From assembly GCF_001267175.1 (NCBI RefSeq), contig NZ_CP012358.1:598501-662500 (forward strand): DNA of 64,000 nucleotides, given 5' to 3'. A model generated the notes under the pieces. That model made no database searches and was not told the DNA's origin. It saw only the letters and a program-made list of their open reading frames with translations. The stretch is from Thiopseudomonas alkaliphila. Its GTDB lineage: Bacteria > Pseudomonadota > Gammaproteobacteria > Pseudomonadales > Pseudomonadaceae. Both the position numbers and the translations under genes were made by a program. Positions 38,645-47,402 of the stretch are shown piece by piece (position 1 is the stretch's first letter; every line of letters begins with the position of its first letter).

Positions 38645-39286
38645 CTAAACCATTTCGATTTCAGAGCAAGATTCACACCAATAATAATATCGTTTGTTCT
38701 TTGAATAGAGTTTTATTGTTTTTCCTATTTGGCAATGGCTGCATGCAGGCAGACTGCTTAATGTTTCAAAATAAAGCGATTCAGCAAGCAGTTGCGGATA
38801 ATAACGTGCCACAAGATGAAAAAGCTTTCTGCGGTCAATCAATATCAATGATTCGTCTTCCAGCTCTAATGCCGGCTCGCTAAAATAATGTGTCGTCACA
38901 AAGAAACCTTTTTGATACCCGTCCGCCACCACTCCTTTAAAGGCTCTAACTTCACGCACATCTACTCTTTCCGTGTTTCTTTTAGGATTCCAAGCCTTGC
39001 ATTGCACAGCAAGACTTTTAACTTTTCCCACATGGCCAATGAGATCTACACCGTTATCATTTTTGCCGTCGATGTCTGTTATGTCATAACTCATTTTTTC
39101 TAAAAGAGCTTTAATAAACAGGTTGAAATCACTCGATGAGCATTCATCAATATTGTTCAGTATTGATTGAAGCTTTTTATCTTGCCTTGTATTTACATCT
39201 GAAGAGAGCAGATCTGAAATATCTACTGGCATTTGAATTGATTGTTTATCTGTCAAGAAGGCAAAGAGTTTTTTTAAAAAAAGCAT
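38645..39286 (-). CDS. Mrr-like restriction endonuclease-fold protein with C-terminal zinc ribbon
   Basis: A 213-residue protein. The middle (about residues 55-150) has a restriction endonuclease-like core: FIKALLEKMSYDITDIDGKNDNGVDLIGHVGKVKSLAVQCKAW, giving the D...QxK active-site pattern of Mrr_cat/RecB-type nucleases. VREVRAFKGVVADGYQKGFFVTTHYFSEPA, typical of the Mrr family, follows. The end contains CSHCQIGKTIKLY...YYWCESC, a four-cysteine zinc ribbon. It should bind and cleave DNA. It may be a T6SS nuclease cargo, a defence enzyme or a stray passenger. Neighbouring vgrG debris favours a link to the T6SS but does not prove it. The coding region is clearly AT-richer than the vgrG genes. 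Confidence 0.72.
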   Translation of the reverse strand: MLFLKKLFAFLTDKQSIQMPVDISDLLSSDVNTRQDKKLQSILNNIDECSSSDFNLFIKALLEKMSYDITDIDGKNDNGVDLIGHVGKVKSLAVQCKAWNPKRNTERVDVREVRAFKGVVADGYQKGFFVTTHYFSEPALELEDESLILIDRRKLFHLVARYYPQLLAESLYFETLSSLPACSHCQIGKTIKLYSKNKRYYYWCESCSEIEMV

Positions 39287-39387
39287 TTTTATTTAATACC
39301 TGTCCTTTGATGCTGCATGCATTATAAACATAAAAAATAAGAAAAATTTATTTTTCGGTGGAAACCAAAAATTAAAAGTTATCTCAT

Positions 39388-39577
39388 TCACCACAATTCC
39401 TGCAACAGCCAAGCAACAAAAGCAATCATTGCCGCACTGCTTATTAGGTTAGGAACAATGTATAAAATCCATTCTTTAAGTGTGGGCTGTAAAGCATTGT
39501 GCCAATCTTTTACCAAAGGGTCTTCGGGCGCAATGCGGCATTTCGCTTCGATATCTTCTGACCACACTGGTAGCTTG
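39388..39577 (-). pseudogene. C-terminal remnant of a diverged immunity-like membrane protein
   Basis: Read leftward the frame gives CKLPVWSEDIEAKCRIAPEDPLVKDWHNALQPTLKEWILYIVPNLISSAAMIAFVAWLLQELW and a stop. CKLPVWSEDIEAKC resembles CKSPVWPEWVEVEC in the 326-residue immunity protein of module 3, and the end is a membrane helix. The upstream side is a truncated effector copy in another frame, so the N-terminal part was lost in the fusion. About 100 AT-rich bases (39287-39387) to the nuclease gene show no further gene. Confidence 0.55.
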
Positions 39578-40150
39578 CATCGGTGGCACACCTTTTTCTG
39601 TTTCTTGCTCGCCCCAGGCTGCAAAACGCTCTGTCATGCCGCTTGTACCAAAGTACTCATGAGGAGAGTAACTGAACGAAGGATGCTCCGCATAAGCCGT
39701 AACGGTAATCGTGGGGAGTACAATGACATTTTCCCCTGTAGGCCCAGGTTCCTCGCTAGGCGATTGTAGGACCGACACCGACTCGGTAACAGTTTGCACT
39801 AGCTTTGGCCTAGGTGCCGATGGTATTTCAACAAACTCATTAATGGCCTGTGTTAATTGGTTAAACGGCAAGGTATCCGCCTGTTGCGTGTTGCCAGCAA
39901 CCCACGCTTGTACATCCACCATTTGCATGTGTTGATCACGCACCGTTTGCTTACGATGCGCTTGCAGCACATCCCACGTCCATGCGGTATCTGAAAACCC
40001 AAGCCACACCTTGCCAGCATCTTTAGCGTAAGGAATAGTCACACACCGCGCCTTAAACTCATCGTCTGTTAAATCGCAGCTAAACTCGGGCACTTGAAAG
40101 GGTAATAAACCGCTAAAGTCGTCAACGACCTCGCTTGTTAGCGCGTTCAC
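39578..40150 (-). pseudogene. Truncated third copy of the VasX-like effector
   Basis: Begins with the same GTG-initiated fusion as the second copy (MNALTSEVVDDFSGLLPFQ, then effector sequence from VPEFSCDL). It continues for about 170 effector residues to GEQETEKGVPPM and then runs into the remnant of a different immunity gene. It differs from the other copies at two bases near the break. No functional toxin can result. Confidence 0.85.
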
Positions 40151-41102
40151 GCCGATCCTTTTCCACTACCTTCTGTAAAAACTCGGGATGTTCTTCAAAA
40201 CCATCACCAATGTACTTTGGCTCAGGCAAATGATGAGGATCGTTTGCTGCAACAACACATTCAACCTCTACCCATTCAGGCCATACAGGGGACTTACAAG
40301 TTTTAAAGATGATCCAACGAAGTGCAATTAAAGGCCCAATGATTGGGAAAAATAATACAACAAAGAAATAATTAGTAATCGCAGCTCGCGTATAACTCAT
40401 ACGGTAGTGGTTAACTATTGAGGGAGTTATCGTCATAGCTATAAAGGGCGGCTTAACGCTTTTAGGCCCTTCTTCCATATAGCGATAAACAAACTCCCAA
40501 AGTTCTTTAATAACTTCATCTTCAACATGGGCCATACCCACCACAAAACTAAACTTAATGAAATCACCATCCATTACATGGCCAATTAAATGACGATGAG
40601 GGTGATTTTTTACTCTATTAATATAAAAGTTCACTTCGTCCCAACAAAAAACCTGCACCCCGCCTTCTTTAGGTGGACGAAATACATAAATCTTACGGTT
40701 TTTGCGGTTGAAGCGGACGGGATAAGCGGTGTAGCTAAAAAGATCGTGCCTAACCCCCATTCCGCCAAATATCAAAAACATGCCCAACCCCAAAATCACT
40801 CCAACTATATTCGCAGATTGAACAGCCCAATCTGTGCCATTAATAGCGAGCCAATAACTAAATGTGATAAGTGTCCCTAACCCAGCTAGCGCACCCAGTA
40901 TGCCGGCCAATGAACTAATCGATCCTCTAGCAAAAAAAACGGGATCGACATACTCGGTGTAGGTGGAATTAAACTGCAATAATGAACCTCTATCCGTGGC
41001 TTCAACATAATCGTTGCGCTGCTTTGGCAACAAGTCGAGCTTTTCATCATCGGTTATGGTGCGATCTGCCTTAACGCGAGCATTCCAACTGATTCCTGCC
41101 AT
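40122..41102 (-). CDS. Membrane immunity protein for the VasX-like effector, copy 2
   Basis: A 326-residue protein identical to that of the first unit. Two hydrophobic hairpins are visible: SSLAGILGALAGLGTLITFSYWL with ANIVGVILGLGMFLIFGGMG near residues 62-120, and AITNYFFVVLFFPIIGPLIALRWIIF near 240-270. A hydrophilic domain between them contains KNRKIYVFRPPKEGGVQVFCWDEVNFY. The layout resembles DUF6708-type proteins found with such effectors. That name is tentative. Membrane location suits immunity against a pore-former, like TsiV2 against VasX. Its gene end overlaps the start of the truncated effector frame downstream. Confidence 0.75.
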   Translation of the reverse strand: MAGISWNARVKADRTITDDEKLDLLPKQRNDYVEATDRGSLLQFNSTYTEYVDPVFFARGSISSLAGILGALAGLGTLITFSYWLAINGTDWAVQSANIVGVILGLGMFLIFGGMGVRHDLFSYTAYPVRFNRKNRKIYVFRPPKEGGVQVFCWDEVNFYINRVKNHPHRHLIGHVMDGDFIKFSFVVGMAHVEDEVIKELWEFVYRYMEEGPKSVKPPFIAMTITPSIVNHYRMSYTRAAITNYFFVVLFFPIIGPLIALRWIIFKTCKSPVWPEWVEVECVVAANDPHHLPEPKYIGDGFEEHPEFLQKVVEKDRRERANKRGR

Positions 41103-41106
41103 GATA

Positions 41107-43623
41107 TTACGCCTCCATCAGTGCTGTTAGTGCCTCGGTTTGCTCTGTAAAGTCACTAAACGACTCCACTCCCTCTTGACCAAAATAAAGAGCTCGCTTA
41201 AGCCACTTCTCGATGTCGTCGTCTTTAAACAACTGTATGGCGATAACCGCTAATGCTGCTAAAATTCCTACGATAATTCCTGCTGGTCCAAGCCAAGCGG
41301 CTCCTCCCAGCAGCACAGACCACACTAAGGCAGCACCACCTGCAAAAATTCCAATACCACCAATAGTTAGCCATGTTCCTACAGCTTTATTCGTCTGCAT
41401 TTCCTCTTGCCCTTCAATAACGGTCAACACCCCTGCGATAATGCCGCCAACACCACCTAAGAGGCGCCCAACCGTAGAAAGCGCTTGGCTATAGCTTTTA
41501 AAAAAAGTTACGTTACCTAACAGTGGGATCGGCTTAATGCCCCACGAAAAATGCCGTGCCATCGCCGCTGCCGTTTCTGCTAGTCCACCCACTAACGCAG
41601 CCATGCCACTGCGCACCTGCCAATAGGCTATTTTTACTTTCTTAGCAGCACTGGCTGAACCTACTTTCTTATTGGCTTCTGCCTCAGCTTTGGCGAGTTC
41701 CCCATAAGCCGTACTCACAGAAGCCGCAGCAAACAAAGCACCAATCACTCCGCCTTTCACTTCAAGCGAGCTAAAACGTCGTACTGAAGCCGCATACAAC
41801 CGCTCAAAATCATGCACTTGCACATGCGTTGCAATCGTGGCTGCTCGCTGAGCACTGGGCGTTCGTCCGCTCATCATTTGTAAACGCTTGAACTCTGCCT
41901 CATCTACCACGATAAGGGCTTTACCGCTCACCACTTTCTCAGCCTGTTGATCATAAACTTGGCGTCCACCTGAGCGATATAAACTGCCACGCCCACCCGA
42001 CATATCGGCTATCGCCGTTGCCAACGTACGGGCCACGGCTTGCCTTGAACCTGTAAACTCCACTGCTGCTAATTGCTGGCCTGGCAACGTGGCAGCTAAG
42101 TTAGCGCGCATAAAACTAATCGCGAACCTATCGGGTAACGCTGCCGCACCCCACACCAACCCTCTATCAATAAAAGCGGTGGCGCGTTCAGCAAGCGGGC
42201 CGCCCAATGCAAAAAACAAACTTGAAAGCTGTCCACTCAATTCTAACCATTTCGACATACCAAACGCTGCAAAGTGATCTTCTACTTTTTTATAAACAGC
42301 CAACCCAAGAGGATTAATCGGATCTCGTGGGTTACTAGAAGATTGTTCGCATAAGGTTTTTACATCATTAATCAACTGTTCTTGATTAAACGCCATAGCG
42401 CGTAAAAAGATATTGGTTGGATCACTGGGATCCTCTCCTAACTTTTGTTTAAGGTATTTTCGTACGCTACTGCGTCCAGTACTATCGCTAATAATAGCGT
42501 TAATCGTTAACAAGTAATCACGCCCATTATCCGGCATTTTAGTGTCGTAATTATGCATAAAAGCTGCTAATAACTGTGGCGATTGTAGCCATAACAAATA
42601 CGCCGAATCCAATGGCTGCAGCACACGGCTTTCGTGGGCCGCCAACTGTTCTTGATAGTTTTCTAAAAAGCGCGTCATGCCGTCTGCATCATACGCCTTG
42701 CTGTATTTGCTCCAGCGTTCGCTAGCGATTTTAATCTGCTCTTCCATGGGCACCTCTTTTAGCGCTTCCACCTGCTGCTCACTCCACGTAGTGGGGTGAA
42801 TTCCTAGATGCCGTGTCGCCGTGGGCGAAATTATGGACAACATGGTCGCTTTTCGCAGCTCGGCGCCATACCGCTTTTCGCCTTCTTCTTTAACTGCGCC
42901 ATTCATGATCGCCATGCGAACAGATTCCAGTTGTGAGGCGGACTCTAACTTATGTTGACGTGAAGAATGATCTGTCCACTCCGCGCCGCGTCTTAATACC
43001 AAGTGATTCACTTCCATGGTGATGCCCACCGGATCTGCCACCATCGCAATCATCGGTGGCACACCCTTTTCTGTTTCTTGCTCGCCCCATGCTGCAAAAC
43101 GCTCTGTCATGCCGCTTGTACCAAAGTACTCATGAGGAGAGTAACTGAACGAAGGATGCTCCGCATAAGCCGTAACGGTAATCGTGGGGAGTACAATGAC
43201 ATTTTCCCCTGTAGGCCCAGGTTCCTCGCTAGGCGATTGTAGGACCGACACCGACTCGGTAACAGTTTGCACTAGCTTTGGCCTAGGTGCCGATGGTATT
43301 TCAACAAACTCATTAATGGCCTGTGTTAATTGGTTAAACGGCAAGGTATCCGCCTGTTGCGTGTTGCCAGCAACCCACGCTTGTACATCCACCATTTGCA
43401 TGTGTTGATCACGCACCGTTTGCTTACGATGCGCTTGCAGCACATCCCACGTCCATGCGGTATCTGAAAACCCAAGCCACACCTTGCCAGCATCTTTAGC
43501 GTAAGGAATAGTCACACACCGCGCCTTAAACTCATCGTCTGTTAAATCGCAGCTAAACTCGGGCACTTGAAAGGGTAATAAACCGCTAAAGTCGTCAACG
43601 ACCTCGCTTGTTAGCGCGTTCAC
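41107..43623 (-). CDS. N-terminally truncated VasX-like toxin (array copy 2)
   Basis: An 838-residue frame: 19 residues from a GTG start inside the end of the preceding immunity gene (MNALTSEVVDDFSGLLPFQ), then residues 122-940 of the complete effector without change. The N-terminal VasX-type delivery region is absent. AAGGA stands five bases before the GTG, so translation is possible. The hydrophobic C-terminal pore region is complete. It is either a silent spare copy or an undeliverable toxin that requires the adjacent immunity protein. Confidence 0.7.
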   Translation of the reverse strand: MNALTSEVVDDFSGLLPFQVPEFSCDLTDDEFKARCVTIPYAKDAGKVWLGFSDTAWTWDVLQAHRKQTVRDQHMQMVDVQAWVAGNTQQADTLPFNQLTQAINEFVEIPSAPRPKLVQTVTESVSVLQSPSEEPGPTGENVIVLPTITVTAYAEHPSFSYSPHEYFGTSGMTERFAAWGEQETEKGVPPMIAMVADPVGITMEVNHLVLRRGAEWTDHSSRQHKLESASQLESVRMAIMNGAVKEEGEKRYGAELRKATMLSIISPTATRHLGIHPTTWSEQQVEALKEVPMEEQIKIASERWSKYSKAYDADGMTRFLENYQEQLAAHESRVLQPLDSAYLLWLQSPQLLAAFMHNYDTKMPDNGRDYLLTINAIISDSTGRSSVRKYLKQKLGEDPSDPTNIFLRAMAFNQEQLINDVKTLCEQSSSNPRDPINPLGLAVYKKVEDHFAAFGMSKWLELSGQLSSLFFALGGPLAERATAFIDRGLVWGAAALPDRFAISFMRANLAATLPGQQLAAVEFTGSRQAVARTLATAIADMSGGRGSLYRSGGRQVYDQQAEKVVSGKALIVVDEAEFKRLQMMSGRTPSAQRAATIATHVQVHDFERLYAASVRRFSSLEVKGGVIGALFAAASVSTAYGELAKAEAEANKKVGSASAAKKVKIAYWQVRSGMAALVGGLAETAAAMARHFSWGIKPIPLLGNVTFFKSYSQALSTVGRLLGGVGGIIAGVLTVIEGQEEMQTNKAVGTWLTIGGIGIFAGGAALVWSVLLGGAAWLGPAGIIVGILAALAVIAIQLFKDDDIEKWLKRALYFGQEGVESFSDFTEQTEALTALMEA

Positions 43624-44575
43624 GCCGATCCTTTTCCACTACCTTCTGTAAAAACTCGGGATGTTCTTCAAAACCATCACCAATGTACTTTGGCTCAGGC
43701 AAATGATGAGGATCGTTTGCTGCAACAACACATTCAACCTCTACCCATTCAGGCCATACAGGGGACTTACAAGTTTTAAAGATGATCCAACGAAGTGCAA
43801 TTAAAGGCCCAATGATTGGGAAAAATAATACAACAAAGAAATAATTAGTAATCGCAGCTCGCGTATAACTCATACGGTAGTGGTTAACTATTGAGGGAGT
43901 TATCGTCATAGCTATAAAGGGCGGCTTAACGCTTTTAGGCCCTTCTTCCATATAGCGATAAACAAACTCCCAAAGTTCTTTAATAACTTCATCTTCAACA
44001 TGGGCCATACCCACCACAAAACTAAACTTAATGAAATCACCATCCATTACATGGCCAATTAAATGACGATGAGGGTGATTTTTTACTCTATTAATATAAA
44101 AGTTCACTTCGTCCCAACAAAAAACCTGCACCCCGCCTTCTTTAGGTGGACGAAATACATAAATCTTACGGTTTTTGCGGTTGAAGCGGACGGGATAAGC
44201 GGTGTAGCTAAAAAGATCGTGCCTAACCCCCATTCCGCCAAATATCAAAAACATGCCCAACCCCAAAATCACTCCAACTATATTCGCAGATTGAACAGCC
44301 CAATCTGTGCCATTAATAGCGAGCCAATAACTAAATGTGATAAGTGTCCCTAACCCAGCTAGCGCACCCAGTATGCCGGCCAATGAACTAATCGATCCTC
44401 TAGCAAAAAAAACGGGATCGACATACTCGGTGTAGGTGGAATTAAACTGCAATAATGAACCTCTATCCGTGGCTTCAACATAATCGTTGCGCTGCTTTGG
44501 CAACAAGTCGAGCTTTTCATCATCGGTTATGGTGCGATCTGCCTTAACGCGAGCATTCCAACTGATTCCTGCCAT
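43595..44575 (-). CDS. Membrane immunity protein for the VasX-like effector, copy 1
   Basis: A 326-residue polytopic protein following the complete effector by four bases, the normal immunity position. Helices occur near residues 62-85, 95-120 and 240-270. The hydrophilic part carries CWDEVNFYINRVKNHPHRHLIGHVMDGDFIKFSFVVGMAH and ends in a charged tail (KVVEKDRRERANKRGR). By analogy with TsiV2 it would block the pore-forming effector in the inner membrane. No signal peptide is evident. Family membership (DUF6708-like) is uncertain. The next frame, the truncated effector, begins inside its last codons. Confidence 0.78.
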   Translation of the reverse strand: MAGISWNARVKADRTITDDEKLDLLPKQRNDYVEATDRGSLLQFNSTYTEYVDPVFFARGSISSLAGILGALAGLGTLITFSYWLAINGTDWAVQSANIVGVILGLGMFLIFGGMGVRHDLFSYTAYPVRFNRKNRKIYVFRPPKEGGVQVFCWDEVNFYINRVKNHPHRHLIGHVMDGDFIKFSFVVGMAHVEDEVIKELWEFVYRYMEEGPKSVKPPFIAMTITPSIVNHYRMSYTRAAITNYFFVVLFFPIIGPLIALRWIIFKTCKSPVWPEWVEVECVVAANDPHHLPEPKYIGDGFEEHPEFLQKVVEKDRRERANKRGR

Positions 44576-44579
44576 GATA

Positions 44580-47402
44580 TTACGCCTCCATCAGTGCTGT
44601 TAGTGCCTCGGTTTGCTCTGTAAAGTCACTAAACGACTCCACTCCCTCTTGACCAAAATAAAGAGCTCGCTTAAGCCACTTCTCGATGTCGTCGTCTTTA
44701 AACAACTGTATGGCGATAACCGCTAATGCTGCTAAAATTCCTACGATAATTCCTGCTGGTCCAAGCCAAGCGGCTCCTCCCAGCAGCACAGACCACACTA
44801 AGGCAGCACCACCTGCAAAAATTCCAATACCACCAATAGTTAGCCATGTTCCTACAGCTTTATTCGTCTGCATTTCCTCTTGCCCTTCAATAACGGTCAA
44901 CACCCCTGCGATAATGCCGCCAACACCACCTAAGAGGCGCCCAACCGTAGAAAGCGCTTGGCTATAGCTTTTAAAAAAAGTTACGTTACCTAACAGTGGG
45001 ATCGGCTTAATGCCCCACGAAAAATGCCGTGCCATCGCCGCTGCCGTTTCTGCTAGTCCACCCACTAACGCAGCCATGCCACTGCGCACCTGCCAATAGG
45101 CTATTTTTACTTTCTTAGCAGCACTGGCTGAACCTACTTTCTTATTGGCTTCTGCCTCAGCTTTGGCGAGTTCCCCATAAGCCGTACTCACAGAAGCCGC
45201 AGCAAACAAAGCACCAATCACTCCGCCTTTCACTTCAAGCGAGCTAAAACGTCGTACTGAAGCCGCATACAACCGCTCAAAATCATGCACTTGCACATGC
45301 GTTGCAATCGTGGCTGCTCGCTGAGCACTGGGCGTTCGTCCGCTCATCATTTGTAAACGCTTGAACTCTGCCTCATCTACCACGATAAGGGCTTTACCGC
45401 TCACCACTTTCTCAGCCTGTTGATCATAAACTTGGCGTCCACCTGAGCGATATAAACTGCCACGCCCACCCGACATATCGGCTATCGCCGTTGCCAACGT
45501 ACGGGCCACGGCTTGCCTTGAACCTGTAAACTCCACTGCTGCTAATTGCTGGCCTGGCAACGTGGCAGCTAAGTTAGCGCGCATAAAACTAATCGCGAAC
45601 CTATCGGGTAACGCTGCCGCACCCCACACCAACCCTCTATCAATAAAAGCGGTGGCGCGTTCAGCAAGCGGGCCGCCCAATGCAAAAAACAAACTTGAAA
45701 GCTGTCCACTCAATTCTAACCATTTCGACATACCAAACGCTGCAAAGTGATCTTCTACTTTTTTATAAACAGCCAACCCAAGAGGATTAATCGGATCTCG
45801 TGGGTTACTAGAAGATTGTTCGCATAAGGTTTTTACATCATTAATCAACTGTTCTTGATTAAACGCCATAGCGCGTAAAAAGATATTGGTTGGATCACTG
45901 GGATCCTCTCCTAACTTTTGTTTAAGGTATTTTCGTACGCTACTGCGTCCAGTACTATCGCTAATAATAGCGTTAATCGTTAACAAGTAATCACGCCCAT
46001 TATCCGGCATTTTAGTGTCGTAATTATGCATAAAAGCTGCTAATAACTGTGGCGATTGTAGCCATAACAAATACGCCGAATCCAATGGCTGCAGCACACG
46101 GCTTTCGTGGGCCGCCAACTGTTCTTGATAGTTTTCTAAAAAGCGCGTCATGCCGTCTGCATCATACGCCTTGCTGTATTTGCTCCAGCGTTCGCTAGCG
46201 ATTTTAATCTGCTCTTCCATGGGCACCTCTTTTAGCGCTTCCACCTGCTGCTCACTCCACGTAGTGGGGTGAATTCCTAGATGCCGTGTCGCCGTGGGCG
46301 AAATTATGGACAACATGGTCGCTTTTCGCAGCTCGGCGCCATACCGCTTTTCGCCTTCTTCTTTAACTGCGCCATTCATGATCGCCATGCGAACAGATTC
46401 CAGTTGTGAGGCGGACTCTAACTTATGTTGACGTGAAGAATGATCTGTCCACTCCGCGCCGCGTCTTAATACCAAGTGATTCACTTCCATGGTGATGCCC
46501 ACCGGATCTGCCACCATCGCAATCATCGGTGGCACACCCTTTTCTGTTTCTTGCTCGCCCCATGCTGCAAAACGCTCTGTCATGCCGCTTGTACCAAAGT
46601 ACTCATGAGGAGAGTAACTGAACGAAGGATGCTCCGCATAAGCCGTAACGGTAATCGTGGGGAGTACAATGACATTTTCCCCTGTAGGCCCAGGTTCCTC
46701 GCTAGGCGATTGTAGGACCGACACCGACTCGGTAACAGTTTGCACTAGCTTTGGCCTAGGTGCCGATGGTATTTCAACAAACTCATTAATGGCCTGTGTT
46801 AATTGGTTAAACGGCAAGGTATCCGCCTGTTGCGTGTTGCCAGCAACCCACGCTTGTACATCCACCATTTGCATGTGTTGATCACGCACCGTTTGCTTAC
46901 GATGCGCTTGCAGCACATCCCACGTCCATGCGGTATCTGAAAACCCAAGCCACACCTTGCCAGCATCTTTAGCGTAAGGAATAGTCACACACCGCGCCTT
47001 AAACTCATCGTCTGTTAAATCGCAGCTAAACTCGGGCACTTCAGGAGGCGGGACGATGTCGCGCGAATCTTTGGCAGGATCATTTAAATCACGTCCTGAC
47101 ACCTTCATAAACTCATACAAGTAGCCCATCTCTGATACCGCGTAGCCTTTCCATTCACCGCGCACTTCATTAAATACATACAAAAAACCCGCCCGCAATA
47201 AGCGGCCTGAGTATTTAGCTGAGTTCGCTGGCAAAGTAATAGCGTTGCCTTTGTCATCTTTTAACAATTCGCTTTGTTGTAAGGCAGCTGGCAAGTCTAA
47301 AGCACTGCCTTTATCAGTACGAGCCACTGCCGCACGCATGGGCAAAATAGATAAACCTTCTTTCGTGCAATAAGGGCACGTGGCTTGGCTGGATTCCATC
47401 AT
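44580..47402 (-). CDS. VasX-like pore-forming T6SS effector (BTH_I2691-type)
   Basis: A 940-residue effector. The start at 47402 overlaps the adaptor stop (ATGA). A longer frame upstream lies inside the adaptor gene. Residues 1-120 match the VasX N-terminal region: CPYCTKEGLSILPMRAAVAR, LPANSAKYSGRLLRAGFLYVFNEVRGEWKGYAVSEMGYLYEF. A long helical middle follows. The C-terminal 220 residues contain several hydrophobic helices (GVIGALFAAASVSTAYG, LLGGVGGIIAGVLTVIEG, WLTIGGIGIFAGGAALVWSVLLGGAAWLGPAGIIVGILAALAVIAIQLF), as in colicin-like pore formers that depolarise the target inner membrane. It belongs to the vgrG-DUF4123-effector-immunity module behind clpV. Confidence 0.87.
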   Translation of the reverse strand: MMESSQATCPYCTKEGLSILPMRAAVARTDKGSALDLPAALQQSELLKDDKGNAITLPANSAKYSGRLLRAGFLYVFNEVRGEWKGYAVSEMGYLYEFMKVSGRDLNDPAKDSRDIVPPPEVPEFSCDLTDDEFKARCVTIPYAKDAGKVWLGFSDTAWTWDVLQAHRKQTVRDQHMQMVDVQAWVAGNTQQADTLPFNQLTQAINEFVEIPSAPRPKLVQTVTESVSVLQSPSEEPGPTGENVIVLPTITVTAYAEHPSFSYSPHEYFGTSGMTERFAAWGEQETEKGVPPMIAMVADPVGITMEVNHLVLRRGAEWTDHSSRQHKLESASQLESVRMAIMNGAVKEEGEKRYGAELRKATMLSIISPTATRHLGIHPTTWSEQQVEALKEVPMEEQIKIASERWSKYSKAYDADGMTRFLENYQEQLAAHESRVLQPLDSAYLLWLQSPQLLAAFMHNYDTKMPDNGRDYLLTINAIISDSTGRSSVRKYLKQKLGEDPSDPTNIFLRAMAFNQEQLINDVKTLCEQSSSNPRDPINPLGLAVYKKVEDHFAAFGMSKWLELSGQLSSLFFALGGPLAERATAFIDRGLVWGAAALPDRFAISFMRANLAATLPGQQLAAVEFTGSRQAVARTLATAIADMSGGRGSLYRSGGRQVYDQQAEKVVSGKALIVVDEAEFKRLQMMSGRTPSAQRAATIATHVQVHDFERLYAASVRRFSSLEVKGGVIGALFAAASVSTAYGELAKAEAEANKKVGSASAAKKVKIAYWQVRSGMAALVGGLAETAAAMARHFSWGIKPIPLLGNVTFFKSYSQALSTVGRLLGGVGGIIAGVLTVIEGQEEMQTNKAVGTWLTIGGIGIFAGGAALVWSVLLGGAAWLGPAGIIVGILAALAVIAIQLFKDDDIEKWLKRALYFGQEGVESFSDFTEQTEALTALMEA

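Larger units (their letters stand above)
39578..47040 (-). repeat. Tandem array, 3473-bp unit: effector body plus immunity gene
   Basis: Three units in the same orientation: a partial one (39578-40093) and two complete ones (40094-43566 and 43567-47039). The complete units appear base-for-base the same wherever I compared them, and the encoded 326-residue proteins are identical. Each unit joins the end of the immunity region, via a 27-base stretch after its stop, to codon 122 of the effector. The right edge of the array is an ordinary internal position of the complete effector gene. Confidence 0.93.

Noticed and set aside
39578..47040. A CRISPR-like or satellite interpretation of the repeats
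   Set aside because: The units are 3.5 kb long, contiguous and contain complete coding genes. No short spaced repeats were seen anywhere in the window.
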